Shown: piece by piece, positions 17,100-26,038 of the stretch
Position numbering within the stretch: the first letter of the stretch is position 1
Layout of the letters: each line of letters begins with the position of its first letter
Origin: Bdellovibrio sp.
Lineage (GTDB): Bacteria > UBA10199 > 2-02-FULL-44-16 > DYJF01
DNA: 39,508 nucleotides
NCBI GenBank assembly: GCA_020723205.1
Contig: DYJF01000004.1
Span: 1 to 39,508 of the forward strand
Reading direction: 5' to 3'
Notes under the pieces: model-generated
Database searches by the model: none
What the model was told of the DNA's origin: nothing
What the model saw: only the letters and a program-made list of their open reading frames with translations
Translations under genes and position numbers: made by a program

Positions 17100-18475
17100 T
17101 CGAAGAACTTCCCCTCGATAAAATATTCAGGGCTGCCCTGTCGCACGGGGGCGATCTTGCCGAGATTTTTTTCGAACACTCCTTCGTAAGCACCATCGTC
17201 AACGACGACAAACGTCTGGAGAACATCTCCACATCGCTCAACGCAGGTATCGGCATCAGGGTAATTAGCGATACAAAGACCGCTTACGGTTCCACCAACG
17301 ACAAGGAAGCGCTCGTCGGGCTTGCAAAGTCGGTGGCCAAAGCGGCCAGAAAGCGGGAATCTTCGCCTCCGGCGATCCGATGGACGCATGCGCAGCCCCG
17401 CTTCAGCCTCGCGGTCAAGCAGCATCCCTTCGGCACGCCTCTCAAGAGAAAAAGCGAAGCGGTCATGCGCGCTGTGGATGTCGCGTGGAACACGGGTCCC
17501 CAAATCCGTCAGGTGCGCGTGACCTATCGGGACAAGGTCAGAAAGATCGGCATCGCCACGTCGGACGGAATGATCGCGTGTGACGAACAGCCCGAAACGC
17601 TCTTCTTTGTTCACGTTGTCGCATCCAACGGCGAGACCATCCAGACCGGTTACGAGCCGGTGGGCGGGACCGTCGGCTTCGAGCTCTTCGAGACATCGAC
17701 CCCTGAAGAAGTCGCAACGACGGCGGCAAAGCGGTCCCTAAGAATGCTAAGGGCGCATTGCATCAAGTCCGGCCAAATGCCGGTCATTTTGGCGTCCGAC
17801 GCGGGCGGCACAATGATACACGAGGCGGTCGGCCACGGCCTCGAAGCAGACCTTGCCGGCCAGGGATTATCCGTTTATTCGGGGCGCGAGGGCCGGCAGG
17901 TGGCAAGTCCGCTGATAACTGTCTTTGATGACGCAACAATCCCCACACGCCGCGGCTCCTTCGCGTTCGACGACGAAGGCACGCCCTCGCAGAGAACGTG
18001 TCTCATAGAAAAAGGCGTCCTCAAGACATATCTTTCCGACAGGGTTTGGGCGCTTCGCTCCGGCTCCGCATCGACCGGCAACGGCAGGCGCGAATCCTAT
18101 GCGTACCCGCCGATAGTCCGCATGACGAACACGATGATCGCGTCCGGGACCGACGATCCTCAAGCAATATTGAGATCTACCGACAGCGGCCTCTTCGTCA
18201 CCCGCATGGGCGGCGGTCAGGTCAACACGGTCAACGGCGATTTCATTTTCGAGGTTCAGGAGGGCTACAGGATTGAACACGGGAAAATCGGCGAACCGGT
18301 CAGAGGCGCAACGCTCATCGGGAACGGACCGAAGGTCCTTGAGATCATCGACAAGGTCGGGACCGATCTGGGATTTTCGATAGGAACATGCGGGAAGAAC
18401 GGCCAGGAAGTCCCCGTTTCAAGCGCTCAACCCACCATCCGCATCCCTCAGATCGTCGTGGGCGGAACTCGATAA
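17096..18475 (+). CDS. tldD: TldD-type metalloprotease
   Basis: The 459 residues match the TldD subunit of the TldD/TldE protease. The zinc-binding HEXXXH motif is HEAVGH (residues 242-247) in GTMIHEAVGHGLEADL. Further family segments are GRRESYAYPPIVRMTNT, GLFVTRMGGGQVNTVNGDFIF and GEPVRGATLIGNGP. TldD with TldE (PmbA) trims peptide natural products such as microcin B17 and degrades unfolded peptides. The TldE partner is not in the window. The start overlaps the stop of the membrane protein gene by four bases. A Lys/Arg-rich short C terminus ends the protein, with no extra domain. Confidence 0.93.
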   Translation: MIEELPLDKIFRAALSHGGDLAEIFFEHSFVSTIVNDDKRLENISTSLNAGIGIRVISDTKTAYGSTNDKEALVGLAKSVAKAARKRESSPPAIRWTHAQPRFSLAVKQHPFGTPLKRKSEAVMRAVDVAWNTGPQIRQVRVTYRDKVRKIGIATSDGMIACDEQPETLFFVHVVASNGETIQTGYEPVGGTVGFELFETSTPEEVATTAAKRSLRMLRAHCIKSGQMPVILASDAGGTMIHEAVGHGLEADLAGQGLSVYSGREGRQVASPLITVFDDATIPTRRGSFAFDDEGTPSQRTCLIEKGVLKTYLSDRVWALRSGSASTGNGRRESYAYPPIVRMTNTMIASGTDDPQAILRSTDSGLFVTRMGGGQVNTVNGDFIFEVQEGYRIEHGKIGEPVRGATLIGNGPKVLEIIDKVGTDLGFSIGTCGKNGQEVPVSSAQPTIRIPQIVVGGTR

Positions 18476-18544
18476 AATGCGTAAGCCAGTCGACCCCCGG
18501 GGCCGTTGCAAAGCCCGGAGGCGCAGGACCGGAGTGCCTGCATG

Positions 18545-19231
18545 CTACTTAATATATATGAAATTCACTTGACGGGAAGCGTCGGTCTTTTCGCGGCGAT
18601 AAGAGGCAAAGTCTCCTCCGAAACATGAAGTGCAAAGATCGAGCATCGCGATCCGGCCTTTCGAAACGCCCGCTGCGATCAGCAATCCCATGCTCGCCCT
18701 CTTGAGATTGAGCGAGTAGCTGTTCCTCGAAGGCAATTCGGTCCACAGATCATCAGAGAAGCCGTTGCGAGTGAACTCCTCGATGACCTCGCCTCCCACG
18801 TCGTAACACGAGGGGCATATCGACGGACCGACGGCGGCCAGAAGATCTTGGGCCTTGGATCCGAAGTTCTCCGTCATCGTCCTTATCGAGCGCCCTATGA
18901 CATCGCACACATGCCCCCGCCAGCCGGCGTGTATCGCGCCGACTGCGCGGTTTTTTGGATCGCAAACAAGTATGGGAACGCAATCGGCAGTTCTCACAAA
19001 ACAAACGACCCCTTGCGAATCCGTGACGAACGCATCGCCCTCGAGCGTTCCTTCCCGTCCCGCGCCGTCAAGGACGAACACGCGATTCCCGTGGATCTGG
19101 TTCGTCCTCGCGAACACGGCGTTCTCAACGCCCAGATTCCCCAAATAATGGTCGAGCGTTATACCGCGCGTCCCGAACCCGTGCTCGAGCCACCGGATAT
19201 TCGAAAAATTGTCCGCCCTGTACAGTTTCAT
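18545..19231 (-). CDS. pgeF: Laccase-domain protein, PgeF/YfiH family
   Basis: The 228 residues carry the multicopper-like motifs of the YfiH/LACC1 family: the metal-binding TADCVPILVCDP (Cys), AIHAGWRGH (His) and VGPSICPSCYDVGGEV (Cys). The opening LEHGFGTRG is typical. Members act as peptidoglycan-editing factors that remove wrongly built cytoplasmic muropeptides, and also show purine nucleoside phosphorylase/deaminase activity. The start overlaps the stop of the rluD-type gene by four bases (ATGA). The two genes are often neighbours in bacteria, which supports both calls. Confidence 0.9.
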   Translation of the reverse strand: MKLYRADNFSNIRWLEHGFGTRGITLDHYLGNLGVENAVFARTNQIHGNRVFVLDGAGREGTLEGDAFVTDSQGVVCFVRTADCVPILVCDPKNRAVGAIHAGWRGHVCDVIGRSIRTMTENFGSKAQDLLAAVGPSICPSCYDVGGEVIEEFTRNGFSDDLWTELPSRNSYSLNLKRASMGLLIAAGVSKGRIAMLDLCTSCFGGDFASYRREKTDASRQVNFIYIK

Positions 19232-20202
19232 AATCTCTTCAGCAGATCTTCAAGGTCCTTGGGCAACGGCGCCTCGAACTCCATCCACGTTAGCTTTCCC
19301 GGATGCTCGAAACCCAACTTTGAGGCGTGCAGCGCCGGGCGGCGAAACCCTTCCACCACACTTCGCCGTTCCGGGTCCGTGACGCGCTTAAGCTGCCCCT
19401 TGCTTCCGTAGACCGTGTCGCCGACAAGCGGGTGTCCCGCCTCCGCAAAGTGGACGCGTATCTGGTGCGTACGTCCCGTGTGCAGATTTATCTCCAGCAG
19501 CGCAACGTCGCTTCCGAATCGTTTCACAACCCTCCATTCGGTGAGCGCCGACCTGCCCTTCCGCGTTCGGGCCGAAAATTTCTTGCGGTCGCCGACCGAA
19601 CGACCGATCGGCGTGTCGATGACGCCTGAATCCCTCTTCGGCGAGCCGAACACGAGCGCTCTGTAGACCTTTTTGATGCTTCGCGCCTTGAACTGGCGCG
19701 TGAGCGAAAGATGCGAGCGGTCGTTCTTGGCGGCTACAATGACGCCCGTCGTCCCCTTGTCGAGCCGGTGAACGATGCCGGGCTTGAGTTCCCCGCCTAC
19801 GCCGGAAAGGTCCCTGCAGCGGGCCAGAAGCGCGTTGACAAGGGTCCCCTGCCAGTTTCCCGCAGCCGGATGCACCCCCATATCGGCGGGTTTGTTGACG
19901 ACTATGATATCGCCGTCCTCATAGAGCACGTCCAAAGGGATATCCTCGGGGACAGCGTGGTGAACCGCAGGCGGCGGCACATGAACCTTTATCTCATCGT
20001 TCGTTTTGACCTTGCGGGCGGACTTGACCGCGAGCCCGTTGACCAAGACGTTCCCGTCGGCGATCAGTTTCTGCAATCTCGCGCGCGTGAAACCTTTGAG
20101 AACGGACGCAAGATACACGTCCAAACGCTTTCCGGCAAAAATGGGATCTATTTTGAAATGATATCGCGTCATTTCCGAGAGTCGGCGAGTTTCGACGATC
20201 AC
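19228..20202 (-). CDS. rluD: RluA/RluD-family pseudouridine synthase
   Basis: The 324 residues consist of an N-terminal S4 RNA-binding domain (RLDVYLASVLKGFTRARLQKLI) and the pseudouridine synthase domain. The domain includes VVNKPADMGVHPAAGN, the catalytic Asp in HRLDKGTTGVIV, and HTGRTHQIRVHFAEAGHPLVGD. It isomerises uridines, probably in 23S rRNA helix 69. The frame opens at a GTG at 20202 that overlaps the HNH gene stop; an ATG at 20172 (MTRYHFK) is an equally likely start, giving 314 residues. It is upstream of pgeF in the same transcript. RluD versus RluC/RluA specificity cannot be settled from sequence alone. Confidence 0.92.
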   Translation of the reverse strand: MIVETRRLSEMTRYHFKIDPIFAGKRLDVYLASVLKGFTRARLQKLIADGNVLVNGLAVKSARKVKTNDEIKVHVPPPAVHHAVPEDIPLDVLYEDGDIIVVNKPADMGVHPAAGNWQGTLVNALLARCRDLSGVGGELKPGIVHRLDKGTTGVIVAAKNDRSHLSLTRQFKARSIKKVYRALVFGSPKRDSGVIDTPIGRSVGDRKKFSARTRKGRSALTEWRVVKRFGSDVALLEINLHTGRTHQIRVHFAEAGHPLVGDTVYGSKGQLKRVTDPERRSVVEGFRRPALHASKLGFEHPGKLTWMEFEAPLPKDLEDLLKRL

Positions 20203-20795
20203 TCTTCGAGTTCGACGTTCCAGTAGCTGTAGTCAACGATGTTGAAGAACGGGCGCCACTCCTCATACTTTATGGGACCCAGCGACGCATCCAGAAAGGG
20301 CGCCACGTTCGGGCGCACCGGGGAACGTATGAGCTTGATCCCCGCCTCTTCGGGAAGCAGACCGCCCTTTTTGCGGTTGCACTTATGGCAGCTCGTCACC
20401 ACGTTCTCCCACGTCGTCTTGCCGCCGCGCGAACGCGGTATGACGTGGTCCAGGTTCAGTTGAGAGCGCGGCAGGCGCAGTCCGCAATACTGGCAGGTAT
20501 GCCGGTCCCTGATAAGGATGTTCATGCGCGAAAATCTTATGTGCCGCTTCGGAAGGCGGTCGAACGCCGTAAGAACTATCACGCGGGGCACCCTGACCAC
20601 CCTGCCGACGAGCCCCACGGTCTCGTCATGCACGGCGGTCGAAAGCTGCGACCAGCTGTCAAAATCGAAGGTCTGGTATTCCTTGTCCACGACGCGCGCG
20701 ATGCCGGAATAGAGCATGCAGAACGCACGTTTGAGATTGGTAACGTGAATCGGGAAGAACGAACGGTTCAAGACAAGTACGGAAGAAGTCAGCAT
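20199..20795 (-). CDS. HNH endonuclease family protein
   Basis: The 198-residue product has a C-terminal HNH domain with zinc ligands CQYCGLRL and SCHKCNRKKG, and the catalytic LDHVIPRSRGGKTTWENVV. The N-terminal half (VLVLNRSFFPIHVTNLKRAFCMLY) matches the usual N-terminal region of this housekeeping HNH family. That family is widespread in bacteria and its biological role is poorly known. It starts seven bases after the GntR gene and overlaps the pseudouridine synthase gene. The position is that of a stable chromosomal gene, not of a phage or an intron. Confidence 0.9.
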   Translation of the reverse strand: MLTSSVLVLNRSFFPIHVTNLKRAFCMLYSGIARVVDKEYQTFDFDSWSQLSTAVHDETVGLVGRVVRVPRVIVLTAFDRLPKRHIRFSRMNILIRDRHTCQYCGLRLPRSQLNLDHVIPRSRGGKTTWENVVTSCHKCNRKKGGLLPEEAGIKLIRSPVRPNVAPFLDASLGPIKYEEWRPFFNIVDYSYWNVELEE

Positions 20796-20801
20796 AAGCG
20801 A

Positions 20802-21485
20802 TCAGCGCCTTATCCCCTGCAAAACGTCCCGTATCATGAGCTCCTTTCCCAGAAGCGCGTTGGATTTCACAAGCTCCTCGGCGCGGCCGGGGTTTCTCGT
20901 ACGGAACGCGTTTATTATCTCGCGATGCTGCAACACCGCTTCCGGGTTCTTTCCCGAAAGCGCCAGCAATATAGTGAAGCGCTGGAACTTGTTCGTGAGC
21001 TGCTTGAGCATGGAAGAGAGCTGCTCGTTGCCAGAGGCGTCAAGAAAGATGTTATGGAACTCGGTGTGTATCCTTGCGATCTTTTTCAGGTCCCCCTTCT
21101 GGTGGCAGCGCTCAATCTGATCGTTTAGCTGCTCCATCTTCAGAAAATCCTTCTCCTGCAATTTTGACGTTGCAAGGCGCGCCGCATATCCTTCCAGCAC
21201 CGATTTGAGATCGTAAAATTCGGAGACGTCCTTTTCGGTCAGGAACGCCACCCTCGCACCGCGCCTTGGCGTAAGCCAAAGGAATCCCTCCGCCGCGAGT
21301 TGTCTGAACGCCTCGCGGACGGGGGTTCTAGATATGCCGTAACGGGCGGCGACCTCCGGTTCAGAGACCCGTTCACCTGCCTTAAGTTTTCCGTGTATTA
21401 TCTCATCGCGGATGGAGTCCGCAATTCGCTCACGGAGCGTGAGGTGGGAAACGATCTTCGCCCTGTTGTTCTTTGAGATCAGCAT
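20802..21485 (-). CDS. GntR/FadR-family transcription regulator (FCD domain)
   Basis: From the ATG at 21485 the protein is 227 residues; a longer frame begins with a TTG at 21497. The N-terminal winged helix has the recognition part YGISRTPVREAFRQLAAEGFL. The all-helical FCD ligand domain follows from about residue 85, with the metal-site pattern HTEFHNIF. Such regulators bind an organic-acid effector and leave DNA. Upstream lies a TGTGTACACA palindrome just after a -10 element, which suggests autoregulation. It heads a run with HNH, rluD and pgeF genes, but the effector and targets are unknown. Confidence 0.9.
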   Translation of the reverse strand: MLISKNNRAKIVSHLTLRERIADSIRDEIIHGKLKAGERVSEPEVAARYGISRTPVREAFRQLAAEGFLWLTPRRGARVAFLTEKDVSEFYDLKSVLEGYAARLATSKLQEKDFLKMEQLNDQIERCHQKGDLKKIARIHTEFHNIFLDASGNEQLSSMLKQLTNKFQRFTILLALSGKNPEAVLQHREIINAFRTRNPGRAEELVKSNALLGKELMIRDVLQGIRR

Positions 21486-21527
21486 TTGAAATATCAACGT
21501 TATTTCAATAGGTTATATAGCTTTACC

Positions 21528-21569
21528 TGTGTACACAAGACAAATATGAAAAAAATGCCAGTCTGTCAA
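21528..21569 (-). promoter_or_regulatory. GntR gene promoter with overlapping TGTGTACACA operator
   Basis: On the minus strand, TTGACA (21569-21564) and TATTTG (21546-21541) are 17 bases apart. The perfect palindrome TGTGTACACA (21528-21537) sits where transcription should start, which suits repression. It resembles FadR-type GntR operators (TNGTNNNACNA style). A second dyad, TTGAAAT (21486-21492) and ATTTCAA (21502-21508), lies just before the start codon. Confidence 0.55.
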
Positions 21570-21583
21570 GGGGTTGCAAGAGA

Positions 21584-22498
21584 TCAGATCTGTAGTTGGC
21601 CTATGATACGGTTCACCGAATCAAAATGCTCTTCCAGCAGGTATGAGCGGATCTCCGAAATGATATCGGGCGCCGCAGTGGGCCTCACAAAATTTGCCGT
21701 TCCCACCTGAACCGCGGATGCGCCAGCCAGAAGAAATTCGATCGCATCGGTCCCGTTCATTATCCCGCCCACACCTATGACCGGTATGTTGACCGCCTTG
21801 GAAGCTTCATGGACCATGCGCAGCGCTATCGGCTTGATCGCCGGCCCCGACAGTCCGCCGGTCACATTCGCCAGAACGGGCCGCCTTGTCCTTGCATCGA
21901 TCGCCATGGCCGGGATCGTATTGATAAGCGATATCGCGTCCGCGCCGGCGCCGGCCACCGCACCTGCCATTTCGGCGATGTTCGTGACCTGCAAAGAGAG
22001 CTTCACTATAAGAGGGAAGGACGTGACCTTTTTCACAGTCCGGGTGACCATTTCCGCCGTCCCGGGATCGGTGCCGAAACAGGCGCCGCCCGCGGCCACG
22101 TTCGGACATGAGATGTTGAGCTCAAGCGCCGCGATCCCCGTCGTCCCCTCCAGTTTCAGCGCCACGGCTACGTATTCCTCCACCGACTCGCCGAATATGT
22201 TCACGACGACGGTCGCCTGCGCCTTTCTTAGGAACGGCATCTTCTCCTTCAAGAACACTTCTACTCCGACGTTGGCAAGACCTATGGCGTTGATCATTCC
22301 GGACGGCGTTTCGATGACGCGCGGCATGGGGTTCCCTTCGCGCGGTTTGAGCGAGATGCCTTTGGTAACGACGGCCCCAAGCTTGGAAATGTCATAGAGC
22401 TCCGCGAACTCCTCGCCGTATCCAAACGTGCCGGAGGCGACCATCACGGGGTTCTTGAGTTCCAGTTTGCCGATATTTACTTTGAGGTTCGGTTGCAT
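21584..22498 (-). CDS. pyrD: Dihydroorotate dehydrogenase B, catalytic subunit
   Basis: From the ATG at 22498 the protein is 304 residues, the usual class 1B length. It shows the FMN-binding barrel: NPVMVASGTFGYG, KGISLKPREGNPMPR, IGLANVGV, and the active-site loop NISCPNVAAGGACFG (catalytic Cys in SCPN). Further segments are KLSLQVTNIAEMA and VGGIMNGTDAIEFLLAGASAVQVG. It oxidises dihydroorotate to orotate and passes electrons to PyrK. The frame is open upstream to 22567 but overlaps pyrK, whose stop is at 22515; the ATG at 22498 is preferred. It is last in the eno-rimI-pyrK-pyrD set. Confidence 0.95.
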   Translation of the reverse strand: MQPNLKVNIGKLELKNPVMVASGTFGYGEEFAELYDISKLGAVVTKGISLKPREGNPMPRVIETPSGMINAIGLANVGVEVFLKEKMPFLRKAQATVVVNIFGESVEEYVAVALKLEGTTGIAALELNISCPNVAAGGACFGTDPGTAEMVTRTVKKVTSFPLIVKLSLQVTNIAEMAGAVAGAGADAISLINTIPAMAIDARTRRPVLANVTGGLSGPAIKPIALRMVHEASKAVNIPVIGVGGIMNGTDAIEFLLAGASAVQVGTANFVRPTAAPDIISEIRSYLLEEHFDSVNRIIGQLQI

Positions 22499-22514
22499 AT
22501 TTTTTAGCGATCCG

Positions 22515-23273
22515 TTAATCCCATAAAACAACTTCGGAATCGAACACCGGTCCCTCTCTGCAAGCACGTTGATAAGATCCGTCCTTCATCTTGACTACGC
22601 ACCCCAAGCACACGCCGATCCCGCACGCCATGTATCGTTCCAGCGAGACCTGCGTGGGAACATTGTCCCTTGCCGCCAGCTTTGAGACCGCCGAAAGAAG
22701 CCCTTCGGGTCCGCACGCGAAGAAAGCCGCGCCTTCGAAGCCGCTCATCTCTTTTTCAATGCGCTCCGTGACGAGGCCCTTTTCGCCTGCGCTTCCGTCC
22801 TCCGTTGCGAGCCGCAGTTCGACCCCGAGGGACTTCAGTCCGTCGAGATATAGAAGGTCTGCCGACCTTTTTGCGCCGTAATAGAAAATGATCTTTTTCT
22901 GTCCCGAAAGCGACGCCGCCAGCGCAAAAAGAGGGGCCACTCCGTAGCCCCCCGCTATGAGGACCGCCGTGTCTTTCTCCTTCTGAACTGAAAAACCGGT
23001 TCCCAGAGGGCCCAACACGGAGACTGTCTGTCCCGGCTGTAACAGCGAGATGGCGCTTGTCCCCTTGCCCACCACTTTTATGCATATCTCAAGCACGCCG
23101 CCGGCGAGCTTCACGATACCGAACGGGCGCCGTAAAAGAGTTCCGCCTGACGGGACCTCGAGCATGACGAACTGGCCGGCGACGAACTCGTTCCAGCCGG
23201 TCTTAAGTCCCAAGCGAAAATATTTCTCGCCGTCGATCTCCTTGTAAGCGACCTGGGCCTCGGTCTCCTTCAT
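22515..23273 (-). CDS. pyrK: Dihydroorotate dehydrogenase B, electron-transfer subunit
   Basis: The 252 residues are a ferredoxin-reductase-like subunit. They include an FAD-binding LRRPFGIVKL segment and an NAD-binding AVLIAGGYGVAPLFALA. The C-terminal 2Fe-2S loop is ACGIGVCLGCVVK with a last Cys in QRACREGP. It carries electrons from PyrD to NAD+. The start overlaps the rimI stop by four bases (ATGA). Next to pyrD in the same direction, it makes the heterotetrameric type 1B enzyme, the NAD-linked version rather than the quinone-linked one. Confidence 0.95.
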   Translation of the reverse strand: MKETEAQVAYKEIDGEKYFRLGLKTGWNEFVAGQFVMLEVPSGGTLLRRPFGIVKLAGGVLEICIKVVGKGTSAISLLQPGQTVSVLGPLGTGFSVQKEKDTAVLIAGGYGVAPLFALAASLSGQKKIIFYYGAKRSADLLYLDGLKSLGVELRLATEDGSAGEKGLVTERIEKEMSGFEGAAFFACGPEGLLSAVSKLAARDNVPTQVSLERYMACGIGVCLGCVVKMKDGSYQRACREGPVFDSEVVLWD

Positions 23274-23718
23274 GGAAGCTCCATCCTCATCACGAGGGCG
23301 TCCTCGAAATTGTCCCTGTAATATCCGCGCCGCGCCCCTATAACATGGAAGCCGAAGCTTGTGTATAGAGAACGCGCGGGCGCGTTGGACGGCCTTACCT
23401 GCAGGAATATGCGTTTGACGCCGCGTTTTTCAGCGTCGGCCGTCATATGCTCCATCATTTTTTTTGCGACGCCGGTCCTTCTGTGAGAGGGCGAGACGGC
23501 GATCGTGTGGAGCTCCATCTCCTCGGCCCATCTCTGGTAGAGCATGTATCCTACGATCTCCCCCTTGAGCTTGACCACGAAGAAGGAGATGGAATCGAGC
23601 GGCGCAAGATCAAGATAGCATTGCCTCGTCCACGGCGTCGGAAAAGAAGCGTTCTCGATCCCCATGATGACATCGAGGTCTCCCTCTTCGAACGGAACGA
23701 TTGCCAACGTTTCCGCCA

Positions 23719-23719
<1 letters not shown>
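23270..23719 (-). CDS. rimI: RimI-like N-acetyltransferase (GNAT)
   Basis: The true start is the ATG at 23719, giving 149 residues; the frame stays open far into eno (to 24187) by chance. The GNAT fold is clear: ENASFPTPWTRQCYL at the N terminus as in RimI, IVGYMLYQRWAEEMELHTIAVSP, and the acetyl-CoA loop HRRTGVAKKMMEHM. It ends with the VRPSNAPARSLYTSFGF helix. RimI acetylates the N terminus of ribosomal protein S18. Here it overlaps the eno stop (TAATG) and the pyrK start. Other N-terminal acetyltransferase targets are possible. Confidence 0.9.
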
Positions 23720-25100
<1,381 letters not shown>

Positions 25101-25108
25101 TAATTCTG

Positions 25109-26038
25109 TCAATTATTACTAAGAAAATCAGAAGTTTCTTTCACGATCGCGGCTGCCTGCGACGGAGTGTGCCACTTGACGCCGCTCTCCGACCTGAACC
25201 ACGTCAGCTGGCGCTTCGCAAAACGCCTTGAGTTGCGCTTTATGAGATCGACCGCGTCCGCTAGAGGCATCTCGCCCGAAACGTGCCGCAAAAGCTCCCT
25301 GTAACCTATCGCGCTGAAGGCCTGCGCTTCACCGCCGTATCTCAACTTCAGCGCCTCCACTTCACGCAGCCATCCGTCATTCATCATCCTGTCCACGCGC
25401 TCGTCTATTCTCGCATAGAGATCGTCCCGCGGCATATCGAGGCCGATCTTTAAGGCCCTGTAGCGCAACTCCTCAAAGCGGTGCCGCCTGTAGAACTCGC
25501 TGGCGGGTATGCCGGTCGAGTCGTATATCTCTATCGCCCGCACTATGCGGGTGCGGTCGTTCTTGTGCACGAGCTTCGCCGTGACGGGATCGATCTTCGA
25601 GAGATATTCGTGAAGCCCTTCAATACCGCCCTTTTCGATGACCCGCGCGAGCTTCGCCCTAAGTTCCGCGTTCCGCGGCGGCGCGCCGCACAGCCCGTGA
25701 ACGAGCATCCTAAGATACATGCCGGTCCCGCCTACGACGAGCGCGTTCCTGCCCCTCCTCAAAATATCGCATATCACTTCGTCGGCGAGCTTGACGAAGA
25801 GCGCGGCGTCGAAGTGCTCGTCCGGCTCCACGATGTCGATCAGATGGTGCGGCACTCGGGAGCGCTGGACCGCGTCGGGTTTCGCGGTGCCGATATCAAG
25901 CCCGCGCCACACAAGCTGCGAATCGGCGTTGACCACTTCGAAATCGAAACGTTCCGCGAGGGCGACAGCGGCGGCCGTCTTGCCCACAGCCGTGGGACCG
26001 CAGATGACGACGATCTTCTTCAGCTTCTCTTGAACCAC
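25109..26038 (-). CDS. miaA: tRNA dimethylallyltransferase
   Basis: The 309 residues have the P-loop GPTAVGKTAAAV and the substrate segment DSQLVWRGLDIGTAKP. They also show HHLIDIVEPDEHFDAA, VGGTGMYLRMLVHGL and the tRNA-binding region ending in RNSRRFAKRQLTWFR. It adds a dimethylallyl group to A37 of tRNAs that read codons starting with U. The start is a GTG at 26038 behind GGAGG, all within the mutL end, so the genes overlap by 19 bases. mutL-miaA is a common gene order in proteobacteria. Confidence 0.96.
   Translation of the reverse strand: MVQEKLKKIVVICGPTAVGKTAAAVALAERFDFEVVNADSQLVWRGLDIGTAKPDAVQRSRVPHHLIDIVEPDEHFDAALFVKLADEVICDILRRGRNALVVGGTGMYLRMLVHGLCGAPPRNAELRAKLARVIEKGGIEGLHEYLSKIDPVTAKLVHKNDRTRIVRAIEIYDSTGIPASEFYRRHRFEELRYRALKIGLDMPRDDLYARIDERVDRMMNDGWLREVEALKLRYGGEAQAFSAIGYRELLRHVSGEMPLADAVDLIKRNSRRFAKRQLTWFRSESGVKWHTPSQAAAIVKETSDFLSNN

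Noticed and set aside
18476-18544. A terminator between the convergent tldD and pgeF genes
   Set aside because: The GC-rich stretch there does not fold into a clear hairpin with a T-run.
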